Source: Acidimicrobiales bacterium
GTDB lineage: Bacteria; Actinomycetota; Acidimicrobiia; Acidimicrobiales; Aldehydirespiratoraceae
Assembly: GCA_029263235.1 (NCBI GenBank)
Contig: JAJCXW010000168.1
Location: 1-42,028 of the forward strand
DNA: 42,028 bases
Reading direction: 5' to 3'
Positions within the stretch are counted from its first letter, which is position 1. Each line of letters starts with the position of its first letter. Below, in pieces: positions 1-9,117 of this stretch. Position numbers and translations under genes: made by a program. Below the pieces are notes generated by a model. It saw only the letters and a program-made list of their open reading frames with translations. It was not told the origin of the DNA and made no database searches.

Positions 1-939
1 CGGATCGAACTGTTTGACCAGCTTCGCCCACAGCAACCTGGCAGCCCGAAGCTTGGCGATCTCCATGAAGTAATTCATGCCGATGCACCAGAAGAAGCTC
101 AGCCTTGGGGCGAAGTCGTCGATATCGAGACCGGCGGCGAGGCCAGCCCGGATGTACTCCACGCCGTCGGCGATGGTGTAGGCCAGCTCGAGATCGAGAG
201 TCGCCCCGGCCTCCTGCATGTGATAGCCGGAGATCGAAATCGAGTTGAACTTCGGCATCCGCTGCGAGGAGAACGAAAGAATGTCGGACACGATCCGCAT
301 GCTCGGCGTCGGCGGGTAGATGAACGTGTTGCGAACCATGAACTCCTTGAGAACATCGTTCTGGATCGTTCCGGCGAGCTGCTCCGGCTCGACCCCCTGC
401 TCCTCGGCCGCCACGACATACAACGCCAACACCGGCAGCACCGCGCCGTTCATGGTCATGCTCACGCTCATCTGATCGAGCGGGATCCCGTCGAAGAGTT
501 GACGCATGTCGAAGATCGAATCGATCGCCACGCCGGCCATACCGACATCTCCGGCCACCCGCGGATTGTCGGAGTCGTACCCCCGGTGAGTGGCCAAATC
601 GAACGCGACTGAGAGACCCTTCTGGCCAGCCGCGAGATTGCGACGGTAGAAGGCGTTGGATTCCTCGGCGGTGGAGAATCCTGCGTATTGGCGGATCGTC
701 CAAGGCTGGTTGACGTACATGGTCGGATAGGGGCCACGCAGAAACGGAGCCTGACCCGGAAGGCTGTGGATGAAGCCGAGCCCGGCTATGTCGTCGGCGC
801 TGGCCGCCGGCGGAACCTCGATCCCTTCCGGGGTCTGCCATGCTAACTCCGGGTCGAGGTCGCGAGGTCGCGACGGCGCGTCGTCGGGGCTCTCGCCATC
901 GTGTAGATCCACGGTCGTGAAGTCAGGGATCGAACTCAC
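1..939 (-). CDS. mutB: Methylmalonyl-CoA mutase large (catalytic) subunit, N-terminal part, cut by window edge
   Basis: B12-dependent interconversion of (R)-methylmalonyl-CoA and succinyl-CoA, the last step of propionyl-CoA assimilation. This frame is absent from the ORF track because it has no stop inside the window. Translating the minus strand gives a mutase N-terminus with [20 protein letters not shown] (the active-site Tyr region), then [18 protein letters not shown] and [12 protein letters not shown] (the Tyr-His pair of the active site). About 313 codons are visible, ending in the TIM barrel; the C-terminal cobalamin-binding domain lies outside. The start is taken as GTG ([13 protein letters not shown]); another GTG two codons upstream is possible, and neither has a clear ribosome binding site. 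The small subunit is at 1975-3807 on the same strand, but two plus-strand genes lie between. Confidence 0.93.
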   Translation of the reverse strand, partial: MSSIPDFTTVDLHDGESPDDAPSRPRDLDPELAWQTPEGIEVPPAASADDIAGLGFIHSLPGQAPFLRGPYPTMYVNQPWTIRQYAGFSTAEESNAFYRRNLAAGQKGLSVAFDLATHRGYDSDNPRVAGDVGMAGVAIDSIFDMRQLFDGIPLDQMSVSMTMNGAVLPVLALYVVAAEEQGVEPEQLAGTIQNDVLKEFMVRNTFIYPPTPSMRIVSDILSFSSQRMPKFNSISISGYHMQEAGATLDLELAYTIADGVEYIRAGLAAGLDIDDFAPRLSFFWCIGMNYFMEIAKLRAARLLWAKLVKQFDP

Positions 940-1013
940 CCCCACACCGTAGGCGGCCGCGGCGTCTCCACAAATCAGGCCCCGCACCGATCGAGAGCGC
1001 GCGAGACTCCCAC

Positions 1014-1433
1014 ATGGACATCAACGAAGCACTCGAGTGGGCAGCAGCACGAAATGGCGGCGTGTTGATCACACTTCGCCGCGACGGAAGAGCCCAATCG
1101 TCCGACATCGTCTACGCGGCCGACGGCGACATCATTCGCATTTCGGTCACCGCCGACCGAGCCAAGACCGCCAACATGCGCCGCGACAACCGAGTTGTCC
1201 TGCATCTCACCGACCCGGCGTCGTGGAGCTACGTGTCGTTCGATGCCACCGCCGAACTGAGCCCCGAGTGCGCCGAGCCGGACGACGCCACCGCCGACGA
1301 ACTCGTCGATCTGTATCGAACGGTCAGCGGCGGCGACCACCCTGACTGGGCCGAATACCGGCAGGCGATGATCGACGATCGCCGGCTCGTGGCGCGCATC
1401 ACCCCACACTCGGCCACCGGCCAGATCCACTGA
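1014..1433 (+). CDS. PPOX-class (F420/flavin-binding split-barrel) oxidoreductase
   Basis: A 139-residue protein of the pyridoxamine-5'-phosphate-oxidase-like split-barrel fold, a group in which many actinobacterial members are F420H2-dependent reductases. The pattern is typical: an N-terminal helix, [16 protein letters not shown] with a following beta strand, then [20 protein letters not shown], the basic segment that usually contacts the cofactor phosphate, and a central VSFDATAEL strand. The substrate cannot be read from sequence. It starts 74 bp from the divergent mutase gene, and its TGA overlaps the ATG of the next gene (TGATG), so the two plus-strand genes are probably co-translated. 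F420 rather than FMN as cofactor is inferred from the family and from other F420-type proteins in the window. Confidence 0.8.
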   Translation: MDINEALEWAAARNGGVLITLRRDGRAQSSDIVYAADGDIIRISVTADRAKTANMRRDNRVVLHLTDPASWSYVSFDATAELSPECAEPDDATADELVDLYRTVSGGDHPDWAEYRQAMIDDRRLVARITPHSATGQIH

Positions 1434-1963
1434 TGCCCCTTACCGACGGCGTGATCACGCTGCGCCAACCAACCTCCGCTGATGCCCCCGCCTTGGCGTC
1501 AGCCGTTCAGCAGTCGCTGCCCGAACTCCAGGTCTTCATGACTTGGGCCACTCCGGACTACGAAGTCTCATCGGCTCGCCAGTGGATCTTCGGCGAGTTC
1601 AATCCGGGCGAGGAACCCTTCGTGATAGAGGACTCCAACAGCGAGATCGTCGGCTCGTGTGGTCTCGGCCCGATCGACAACCTCAACCGTGTGATCGAGC
1701 TCGGCTACTGGGTCAGATCGGACCGCGCCGGTGAGGGGATCGCGACGCGAGCCGCGACGCTTCTGGCCCGCCACGCCATTCAGACACGCGGAGCAATGCG
1801 GGTCGAGATCTACATGTCGGTCGAGAACGACGCCAGCCGACGGGTCGCCGAGAAGGCCGGAGCCACCCACGAAGGCACCATGCGGGCCCGCCTACTGCTC
1901 AACGGCGAGCACCACGACACCCACATCTGGTCGATCCTGCCCGAGGACCTGAAGCTCGACTGA
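1433..1963 (+). CDS. GNAT-family N-acetyltransferase (RimJ/RimL-like)
   Basis: A 176-residue acetyl-CoA-dependent acyltransferase. It opens with the RimJ/RimL-type strand DGVITLRQPTSADAPALASA, has the ELGYWVRSDRAGEGIATRA segment that forms the acetyl-CoA pyrophosphate loop, and ends in the VENDASRRVAEKAGATHEG helix typical of this subgroup. RimJ/RimL-like proteins acetylate ribosomal protein N-termini, aminoglycosides or small amines, so the acceptor is not predictable here. The ATG overlaps the previous stop by one base. The gene ends 11 bp before the stop codon of the convergent mutase small subunit. Confidence 0.85.
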   Translation: MPLTDGVITLRQPTSADAPALASAVQQSLPELQVFMTWATPDYEVSSARQWIFGEFNPGEEPFVIEDSNSEIVGSCGLGPIDNLNRVIELGYWVRSDRAGEGIATRAATLLARHAIQTRGAMRVEIYMSVENDASRRVAEKAGATHEGTMRARLLLNGEHHDTHIWSILPEDLKLD

Positions 1964-1974
1964 GGCGAGGGCAC

Positions 1975-3807
1975 CTATGCGGGGTCGGCGACAAGCCGAC
2001 CCAACAGTCGCTGCAGGGTTTCGAGCACATCGATACCAACGTGCCAGAACTCGGCCACACCGGAATCTTCGAACTCGTCGCGGAGCTCGCCGGGATCACC
2101 GGCCAGCACCACCATCGATGCACCGGCATCGCGTAGTGCCACGGCCGTGGCGACTCCACGGTCGGCGTAGACGGCGTCCGATGAGCAGATCACAGCCACA
2201 TCGCAACCGGACTCGGCGAATCGTGCCGTGGTCTCGATCGGCGACATGGTGCCCGTATCCGACCCAAACTCCGCCTGGATGCCCGCCACAGCAAGCAGGT
2301 TCGCCACCCATGTGCTCCGAGCGTTGTGCACAGCCAAGTCACCCAGTGCGGCCACGAAGACCTTCAGGGGCGTGCCGTGCTCAGCCAGATGACGGTCGGA
2401 CCAGTCACGCAGATTCTCGAACGGTGCGGCCAGACGACGAACCGGCCAGCCGGTCGATGCCGGTCGCTCCCTCCGATGCAACAGATCGGCCTCGAGAAGA
2501 GGGAACTCCGAGACCCCCGTGACCGGATCTACTCGAGTTGAGAGACGCTCGAGCCGCGAGTCCCAGGACGCCGACACCTCCACCGCGAGAGATCCATCGG
2601 TGAGCACGGCAGCCATGCCGCCCGCGGTCTCGATCGCCTGGAATCCTGCCCATGCCATGGAACTCATCCGGGCCGTGAGCGAGTCGACGAACCACGAGCC
2701 CGCGGCCGGATCGACGAACCGGGCGATGTTCGACTCCTCGATGAGCAGCATCTGGATGTTTCGAGCGGTCCTGCGGCCAAGGTCGTCCGACTCGCCAAGT
2801 GCGGTGTCGAAAGGCAGAACCGTCACCGAGTCAGCGCCGGCAACTCCGGCTGCCAGAGCGGCCGACGTGGCCCGCAACAGATTGACCCAAGGATCCCGAC
2901 GGCTGTACATCGCCTCCGAAGTGACCGCCTGTTGTGCCTGGTCACGATGGGGTGGCTGCACACCGGAGGCCTCGAGAACCCGCTCCCACAGCCGTCGAGC
3001 CGAGCGGAGCATGGCGATGGTGACGAACTGATCGGCGGTTGCCGCGTATCTGAACCCAATCAGGCCGGCCGCTCTGGTCGGTGTGAGGCCCGTCGCTTCG
3101 AGGGCTCGTAGATAGGCGACACCGGTTGCGATCGAGGCGGCAAGTTGCTGGGCCTCGGTTGCACCGGCCTCGGCGTATCTGGTTGCGTCGACCGTGAGAA
3201 GCCGCGACGACGGCAGATGTTCCGCGGCCACTGCCACGAACTGAGCAACATCGTCGATCCGGTCTGGCAGGCCATCGATCTCATCGCCTCGAACGATTCC
3301 TCCGAGCGGGTCGAGACCGAGCCAGCTCTTGGCTGTCGATGCCAGGCCCCTGACCCGAGTGAGGCCGATGAAGGCCCGGCCGAGGCCCACATCGCTGTGC
3401 GGGGCCAGTGCCAGGGGGGCAATGTCGAGATCGACATCTGCGAGGGCCAAAGTCAGGAATTCAGCCGGATCGCAACCCGGATCCACCCACAACTCGATCG
3501 ATGTGACTCCCCCACCGAGATCCTCGAGGATCTCACGATTGCACTCAGCGACGTCGCCTCCATGGCGCTGACGTACATCCCAGCCATTGTGGACGCGGTC
3601 GGGATCGACCCCGATTTCCCACTCGTCAGTCGAGGTTCCGGCGGTTGCTTCCGTGTAGAGGGGCTGAATGTCCAGACCGTCACTCGTCTCGGACACCAAG
3701 ACCCGACCGAAGTCGCGACCGCGGAGAACCTTCGCCACTGCTTCATCCCATGCAGCCCGGTCCGGAGGGGGAAACCCGGCCGCAAGATCGTGGTTCGGTT
3801 CGGTCAT
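1975..3807 (-). CDS. mutA: Methylmalonyl-CoA mutase small subunit
   Basis: Structural partner of the catalytic mutase subunit in the heterodimeric enzyme. The 610-residue product has the degenerate mutase barrel (QPLYTEATAGTSTDEWEIG near the N-terminus, then DSVTVLPFDTALGESDDLGR and FVDPAAGSWFVDSLT) followed by a B12-fold-like C-terminal domain (about 480-610, DLAVHNARSTWVANLLAVAG). The C-terminal domain lacks the DxHxxG cobalamin-ligand motif, as expected for the small subunit. The track start at 3909 adds 34 residues with no family character; the start at 3807 (MTEPNHDLAAGFPPPDRA) is preferred, with GGAG upstream. Usually mutA and mutB are adjacent; here about 1 kb with two opposite-strand genes separates them. 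Confidence 0.9.
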   Translation of the reverse strand: MTEPNHDLAAGFPPPDRAAWDEAVAKVLRGRDFGRVLVSETSDGLDIQPLYTEATAGTSTDEWEIGVDPDRVHNGWDVRQRHGGDVAECNREILEDLGGGVTSIELWVDPGCDPAEFLTLALADVDLDIAPLALAPHSDVGLGRAFIGLTRVRGLASTAKSWLGLDPLGGIVRGDEIDGLPDRIDDVAQFVAVAAEHLPSSRLLTVDATRYAEAGATEAQQLAASIATGVAYLRALEATGLTPTRAAGLIGFRYAATADQFVTIAMLRSARRLWERVLEASGVQPPHRDQAQQAVTSEAMYSRRDPWVNLLRATSAALAAGVAGADSVTVLPFDTALGESDDLGRRTARNIQMLLIEESNIARFVDPAAGSWFVDSLTARMSSMAWAGFQAIETAGGMAAVLTDGSLAVEVSASWDSRLERLSTRVDPVTGVSEFPLLEADLLHRRERPASTGWPVRRLAAPFENLRDWSDRHLAEHGTPLKVFVAALGDLAVHNARSTWVANLLAVAGIQAEFGSDTGTMSPIETTARFAESGCDVAVICSSDAVYADRGVATAVALRDAGASMVVLAGDPGELRDEFEDSGVAEFWHVGIDVLETLQRLLGRLVADPA

Positions 3808-3987
3808 CGTCGAGGAGATCTCCGAGAGTCGTCGCGCAGAACGTACTCCGTCGGCGACCAACGGGACGACACAACGCCCGAAGCAACGTCGACCTGTGAA
3901 AGATGACACACCCCACGACCACGCGTTATGTTCCGGATGGATTTCGTCAGCCTCAGGCGAGGCTGGCCAGACAGTTGGGGGACTCAG

Positions 3988-5448
3988 ATGGTGCGAGTCG
4001 ACAGATTCAAAGTGGGCACCGTCGCTCTGGCGATCGCCTTGGTTGGTTCAGCCTGCTCTGGTGGGTCGAGCGCCGACCCCGAAGCCTCCGACGACACCTC
4101 CACCACGACCACCGTGGCCGCGACGACCACCACCGAGCAGTCGGCCGACGACCTCTTCGGTGGTGAGACCACCGAGACGACCACGCCGGAAATCGATCCG
4201 TGTGCCGACCTCACTCCAGAAGCCACCGACACAGGCGTCTCGGCCGACACCATCACCGTTCTCGTGGCGGCCGATGTCAACAGCCCACTGGCCCCAGGGC
4301 TCTTCAAGGACTCCTGGGTCGGGGTGAAAGCGTGGGCTGATCATGTCAACGCCAAGGGGGGGCTCGCCTGTCGGCAAGTCGAGGTGATCGAGTTCGACAC
4401 ACTCCTCAACGCCAATGAGTCAGCCAATGCCCAGATCAAGGCCTGCGAGAACGCCCTGGCAATGGTCGGCACCACCGCACTATTCGTGTTGGACACCGAG
4501 ATCCTCAACACCTGCCCCGACGCCTCAGGCAACCCCGTCGGCATCCCCGACATCGCCCAACTCACCACCGAAGTAGCCCACCAGTGCAGCGTCAACACGT
4601 TTCCGGTGGTGGAGCCCCAAGGAGCCTGCCCCTACGCCGGCGGGCCCCGCGTGTTCACCGAACGGGTCGGTGAGATCAAGTGGTTCCAGGACAACATCGA
4701 CCCCGACCTCACCGCCGTGTTCATCGTCCCCGGCGACCTGCCTTCCACCCGGCAAGCCAGCATCACCACCATCAGAGCGATGGAAGAAGCGGGGGTCGAC
4801 AACGTCGCTGAATTCGCAGTAGGCGGATTCGACCTACAGCCGGTCTACACGCCGTTCGTGCAGGCGATCGCCGACAACTCCGCCAACATGGCACGCACCG
4901 GATCCAACGACCAGTCGCTCGTCAAATGGCGCAGCGAGGCGGTGGCTCAAGGCGTCGAGGCCGAGATCTGGGTCTGCACGATCGCCTGCTACAGCCAGAG
5001 CATCTTCGAGGCCGGCGGCGACGTGATCGACGGCACCTACGTCACCATCTTTGCGATTCCCTTCGAGGAGGCCGACACCAATCCCGAGTTGCAGGCCTAC
5101 GTCGACAGCGTGTCGAATCCGTCGGCCTTCGGACTGAACTCCTGGGCATCCGGAGTGATGCTCGAAGACGCCGTGAATGCGGTCGTGGAGGCAGACGGCA
5201 TCAATGCGATCACCCGTGAGACTCTTCTCCAGCAGATGTCCACCATCACCGCGTTCGATGCTCACGGAATGTTGGGCACGGTCAATCCGGCCGGGAAGGT
5301 GTCCGGGCCGTGCTACACGATGTTGCAGATCCAGGACGGCGCCTTCGTTCGCGTCCACCCCACTGAGAGAGGCACGTTCGACTGCGATCCGTCGAACTTC
5401 GCGACGATCACCCTCGATGCCGCGGCCGAATCCGACAAGCTGGGCTGA
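3988..5448 (+). CDS. ABC transporter substrate-binding lipoprotein, branched-chain amino acid type
   Basis: Extracytoplasmic receptor for the importer encoded just downstream. The 486-residue product begins with a lipoprotein signal peptide (basic MVRVDRFKVG, hydrophobic core, lipobox VGSAC), followed by a Thr-rich linker that tethers the domain to the membrane. The rest is a type I periplasmic-binding fold (Peripla_BP_6): SADTITVLVAADVNSPLAPG, FKDSWVGVKAWADHVNAKGG, and two lobes through GPCYTMLQIQDGAF. Several Cys pairs in the mature part suggest disulphides. The start at 3988 is preferred over the track start at 3928 because GGGGG lies just upstream and the signal peptide then has normal length. 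The family binds branched-chain or other amino acids, amides or urea; position next to an amino-acid catabolic island makes an amino acid a reasonable guess. Confidence 0.88.
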   Translation: MVRVDRFKVGTVALAIALVGSACSGGSSADPEASDDTSTTTTVAATTTTEQSADDLFGGETTETTTPEIDPCADLTPEATDTGVSADTITVLVAADVNSPLAPGLFKDSWVGVKAWADHVNAKGGLACRQVEVIEFDTLLNANESANAQIKACENALAMVGTTALFVLDTEILNTCPDASGNPVGIPDIAQLTTEVAHQCSVNTFPVVEPQGACPYAGGPRVFTERVGEIKWFQDNIDPDLTAVFIVPGDLPSTRQASITTIRAMEEAGVDNVAEFAVGGFDLQPVYTPFVQAIADNSANMARTGSNDQSLVKWRSEAVAQGVEAEIWVCTIACYSQSIFEAGGDVIDGTYVTIFAIPFEEADTNPELQAYVDSVSNPSAFGLNSWASGVMLEDAVNAVVEADGINAITRETLLQQMSTITAFDAHGMLGTVNPAGKVSGPCYTMLQIQDGAFVRVHPTERGTFDCDPSNFATITLDAAAESDKLG

Positions 5449-5478
5449 GCGGCCCAGCCCGACCATGACCAACCCAGG

Positions 5479-7641
5479 GTGAAACTCTCACCAGCCAACT
5501 ACGCGGCGATAGCCCTAACCGTGGCCGGCGCCATAGCGCTGTCGGCGCTCAACTGGTCGGGGCGTCCCGTGTCGGTTGCCACCGTCGGATCGATGCTGGT
5601 CGTGGGGGTCACCCTCGGATCGATCTACGCCGTTTCAGCCAGCGGCCTAGTGGTCGTCTACACCACCACAGGAGTGTTCAATTTCGCCCAGGGTGCCATG
5701 GGCATGTACTGGGCCTTCGTCTACTGGGAGCTGCGATTCAATCGCAACTGGCCGGCACCGATCGCGATCGGGTTGGTGGTCCTGGTGATGGCGCCGCTAG
5801 GTGGAGTGGTGCTCGACCGGCTGGTCATGCGTCGCCTCCGCGGCACTCCGCTGGTGCTGCAGTTGATGGTGACGGTCGGGTTGATGCTCGGGTTCATGGG
5901 CTTGGCCGCGACCCAGTGGAAGGGAGATCGCGGCCGCAACGCCCAACCATTCTTCGGTCGAACCGGAGGGTTCGAACTGCTCGGGGTCAACGTCACATGG
6001 CACCGCTTCACAACCATCTGTGTGGCCGTTCTTCTTGCGGTGCTTCTCCGATTGTTGCTCCACCGTTCGCGTATCGGAGTCGCCATGAGGGCGGTGGTCG
6101 ACAGTCGCTCACTCACATCGCTCACCGGGGCCAACCCCGAGATCATCTCCGGATTGGCCTGGGCTCTCGGCTCATCGTTGGCGGCGGTAGCCGGAATCCT
6201 CATCGCTCCCGAATCGGGCTTGGTGGTCGAACTACTCACCCTGGTGGTGGTCGACGCTTTCGCAGCCGCCGCCGTCGGACGGCTTCGGAGCTTTCCGCTC
6301 ACCTTTCTCGGCGCAATGGTGCTGGGGATCGGGCAACAGTTCATACGGAGCTTTCTTGACTTCCCCGGCGGATTCTCCAACGCCGACCGGGCCCTACCCA
6401 CGATCTTGTTGTTTGTCGTGGTGCTTGCTCTACCGCAGGCCAAGTTGCATATCAGAGGTACTGCAGCGGCAGCATCCACACGGATTCGACGCATCACTCC
6501 TCTGTCCGACGCGGCACTGGGCGGACTGGCGTTGATCGTGGTGATCGTGTCGTGGTCGGGTGGCTTGGTGCCGTTTGTAGACGAATGGACCGGCACCGGT
6601 GTGAACCGAGGCGTAACCATGATGATCACCGCGATCATCATGCTGTCGCTGGTGCCACTCACCGGCTGGGCTGGGCAGGTCAACTTCGCTCCGCTGGCTT
6701 TCGCGGGGTTCGGTGCGGTGATGTTCCTGAAGGTCGCCGGCGACTCGGGTCAAGCCTGGGGACTGGTGATGGCAGCGTTACTCACCGCCCCCGTGGGCGC
6801 GTTGATGGCTCTACCAGCGGTGCGACTACAGGGGCTCTACCTCGCCTTGGCCTCAATGGCCTTCGCGCGCGGATTCGAACTGCTCTTCTTCACCCAGTCG
6901 AGTGTCATCGATTCCGGAGCCGGCGAACGTATCGCCTCGCTCCACTTCGCCGGATGGCAACTCGACGGTCGCGGCCGCGGCTACCTGATCTTTCTCACCA
7001 TCGTGTTCGCGGCCGGCGTCGTCGGTCTGATCGCGCTCAAACGCAGCCGTTACGGTCGGCGCTGGATGGCTATCCACGACTCTGAGGCCGCCGCCGCCAC
7101 GCTCGGCATCAGTCTCGTCGAGACCAAGGTGATCGTGTTCGGCATTTCGGCGGCCATCGCCGGATTCGGTGGAGCGCTCTTCGGAATCCAACAGGCAACC
7201 CTCAACCCCAGCCAGTTCACGCTGCTGCTCGGCCTGCCGATCGTCCTGTTGCTGGTCGTCGGCGGTGTTGCCTATCCCGCGGCCGCACTCTTCGGCGGGG
7301 TCAACACCATCTTGTTCATCGTCATAAAGGAACGGCTCGGCTGGAGTTGGTTGTCTGCACTCGAAATACTCGGCCCGGGACTCATGGCGGTGGCAATGGT
7401 GGTCAACACCCGTGGCGCCGTCACCGACATGGGACGAGCGTTCTCACCGCTTCTGCCCTGGCGCCACGACGCCCGCGACCAATTCCGGCTCGAACACGCC
7501 ACCGAGCGCGAAGACGAAGTCGGGGAACTAGGACTGGGTCGGCCGTTCACCCGAGATCACGTGAACGACCTCGACAGACAGCTCGGCATCGTCGACCTGA
7601 TTCCCGCAAGCCGACCAACAGAGTCGAGAGGCGGGCTCTGA
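5479..7641 (+). CDS. Fused LivH-LivM branched-chain amino acid ABC transporter permease
   Basis: A 720-residue integral membrane protein carrying both permease halves in one chain. Residues about 1-325 are LivH-like (GSIYAVSASGLVVVYTTTGV, FNFAQGAMGMYWAF, LRRL-type cytoplasmic loop). Residues about 340-655 are LivM-like (MITAIIMLSLVPLTGWAGQV, NFAPLAFAGFGAVM, RLQGLYLALASMAFARGFEL). A hydrophilic tail of about 70 residues follows. LivH and LivM are usually separate proteins, although fusions are known in actinobacteria. The start is a GTG 30 bp after the receptor stop, without a strong Shine-Dalgarno, so translation may depend on coupling. The TGA overlaps the ATG of livG by one base. Confidence 0.9.
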   Translation: MKLSPANYAAIALTVAGAIALSALNWSGRPVSVATVGSMLVVGVTLGSIYAVSASGLVVVYTTTGVFNFAQGAMGMYWAFVYWELRFNRNWPAPIAIGLVVLVMAPLGGVVLDRLVMRRLRGTPLVLQLMVTVGLMLGFMGLAATQWKGDRGRNAQPFFGRTGGFELLGVNVTWHRFTTICVAVLLAVLLRLLLHRSRIGVAMRAVVDSRSLTSLTGANPEIISGLAWALGSSLAAVAGILIAPESGLVVELLTLVVVDAFAAAAVGRLRSFPLTFLGAMVLGIGQQFIRSFLDFPGGFSNADRALPTILLFVVVLALPQAKLHIRGTAAAASTRIRRITPLSDAALGGLALIVVIVSWSGGLVPFVDEWTGTGVNRGVTMMITAIIMLSLVPLTGWAGQVNFAPLAFAGFGAVMFLKVAGDSGQAWGLVMAALLTAPVGALMALPAVRLQGLYLALASMAFARGFELLFFTQSSVIDSGAGERIASLHFAGWQLDGRGRGYLIFLTIVFAAGVVGLIALKRSRYGRRWMAIHDSEAAAATLGISLVETKVIVFGISAAIAGFGGALFGIQQATLNPSQFTLLLGLPIVLLLVVGGVAYPAAALFGGVNTILFIVIKERLGWSWLSALEILGPGLMAVAMVVNTRGAVTDMGRAFSPLLPWRHDARDQFRLEHATEREDEVGELGLGRPFTRDHVNDLDRQLGIVDLIPASRPTESRGGL

Positions 7642-8378
7642 TGGCGCTACTCGAAGCCACCGGCGTGACCGTGAGATTCGGGGGTCTCACCGCGCTCGAT
7701 GATGCCAGCATCTCGGTGGAGGCCGGCCAGGTCACAGGGATGATCGGACCCAACGGAGCGGGCAAGACAACCTTCTTCAACGTGATGACCGGTCTGCAGG
7801 ACACCACGACCGGTCGAGTCGTTCTCGATGGTCGTGACATCACGCGACTCAGTGTTCACAGACGGGCCCGGCGGGGAATCGCCCGCACCTTCCAGCGAAT
7901 CGAAGTTTTCGATCAGCTGAGCGTGCTCGACAATGTGCTGGTCGCGGCGGAAATGCGCCGACGCTGGGATCGCTCCGGACCCCAGCCGCGCGAAGAAGCA
8001 ATGGCATGCCTCGAACGGGTCGGCATCACCCAAATCGCCGACTTGTCGGTGGCGGCACTACCTACCGGATCGGCAAGGCTCGTCGAACTGGCTCGAACTC
8101 TGGCAACCAGACCCCGCTTGTTGCTCCTCGACGAACCATCTTCGGGGCTCAACGGCAGCGAGACACAAGCCATGGCCGATCTCCTGCGCAACCTCACCGA
8201 AGATGGACTCGCGGTGCTGCTGGTCGAGCACGACATGTCGTTCGTCATGGGGCTCTGCCACCGAATCAATGTCCTCAGCTTCGGCGAGATGATCGCCTCA
8301 GGGACACCGACCGAGGTGCAGTCTGATCCGTCGGTGCAATCGGCATATCTGGGAACCGATCACGGGGCCGTCCGATGA
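7641..8378 (+). CDS. livG: LivG-type ABC transporter ATPase
   Basis: One of two ATPases that power the LivHM permease. The 245-residue product starts MALLEATGVTVRFGGLTALD; the track ORF begins 98 codons too early. Walker A is GPNGAGKTTFFN, the conserved LivG segment ARRGIARTFQRIEVF follows, Walker B is RLLLLDEPSSGLN, and the H-loop is VEHDMSFVM. The ABC signature is unusual: the position of LSGGQ reads LPTGSARLVELARTL, a form also found in actinobacterial LivG proteins as far as I recall. It overlaps the permease stop by one base and the livF start by four (ATGA). Confidence 0.92.
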   Translation: MALLEATGVTVRFGGLTALDDASISVEAGQVTGMIGPNGAGKTTFFNVMTGLQDTTTGRVVLDGRDITRLSVHRRARRGIARTFQRIEVFDQLSVLDNVLVAAEMRRRWDRSGPQPREEAMACLERVGITQIADLSVAALPTGSARLVELARTLATRPRLLLLDEPSSGLNGSETQAMADLLRNLTEDGLAVLLVEHDMSFVMGLCHRINVLSFGEMIASGTPTEVQSDPSVQSAYLGTDHGAVR

Positions 8379-9073
8379 CCCCGGTGTTGGAACTCCGTGA
8401 TCTCAGAGCCGGATACGGCGGGATCGATGTCATCCACGGAATTGATCTCAGAATCGTATCGGGCGAGGTGGTCGCCCTTCTCGGACCCAACGGTGCCGGC
8501 AAGACCACAACGCTTGCCACCATCAGCGGCCAGATCTCCCCCAGCGGCGGAACGGTCTCGCTGATGGGGCACAACGTCAACGGCGCCAGACCCGATCGTC
8601 TGGCCCGAGCCGGCGTGTGTCTCGTTCCCGAAGGGCGCGGCGTGTTTCCCAATCTGACCGTTCGCGAGAACCTGATCATGTCGACTTACACGGGCGTGTC
8701 GATCGCGTCGATCGAGGAGCGGGCCTACGAACTGTTCCCCCGTCTGGGCGAACGACGAGGCCAGACCGCCGGCACGCTTTCGGGTGGCGAACAGCAGATG
8801 CTCGCCATGTCTCGGGCCATGACCACCGATCCGGCCCTGCTCCTGCTCGATGAGCTCTCCATGGGCCTGGCACCAATGATCGTCGCCGAGCTCTACGAGC
8901 GGGTGGGAGAACTGGCACAGAAGGGTCTCTCGATCTTGATCGTGGAGCAGTTCGCACAAGCCGTTCTGGGCGTCGCCGACCGAGCTGTGGTGATGGTCAA
9001 CGGCGAGATACGCACCGTGGGTGCACCCGCCGAAGTGTCCCGGCAATTGGCCGAGGCCTACCTCGGAGGGTGA
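8375..9073 (+). CDS. livF: LivF-type ABC transporter ATPase
   Basis: Second ATPase of the importer, 232 residues. It shows LRAGYGGIDVIHGIDLRI at the start, Walker A GPNGAGKTTTL, the LivF hallmark VPEGRGVFPNLTVRENL, a canonical signature TLSGGEQQMLAMSRAM, Walker B LLLLDELSMGLAP and the H-loop IVEQFAQAV. Unlike livG, the LSGGQ-type signature is intact here. The start codon overlaps the livG stop (ATGA), so livG and livF are tightly coupled. Confidence 0.94.
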   Translation: MTPVLELRDLRAGYGGIDVIHGIDLRIVSGEVVALLGPNGAGKTTTLATISGQISPSGGTVSLMGHNVNGARPDRLARAGVCLVPEGRGVFPNLTVRENLIMSTYTGVSIASIEERAYELFPRLGERRGQTAGTLSGGEQQMLAMSRAMTTDPALLLLDELSMGLAPMIVAELYERVGELAQKGLSILIVEQFAQAVLGVADRAVVMVNGEIRTVGAPAEVSRQLAEAYLGG

Positions 9074-9117
9074 GCTGTGATAACGAATCCCCTATCGGAC
9101 GACCAGGAGCCAGCGCC

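Noticed and set aside
4090-4170. ACC/CAC-rich short repeats near 4100
   Set aside because: They encode the Thr-rich linker of a lipoprotein. A similar linker is in the DUF3048 lipoprotein, so they are coding and not a regulatory or CRISPR repeat.
5721-6683. 320-residue minus-strand ORF inside the permease gene
   Set aside because: Low-complexity Thr/Ser/Arg-rich product antisense to an obvious membrane protein; no ribosome binding site or family signal.
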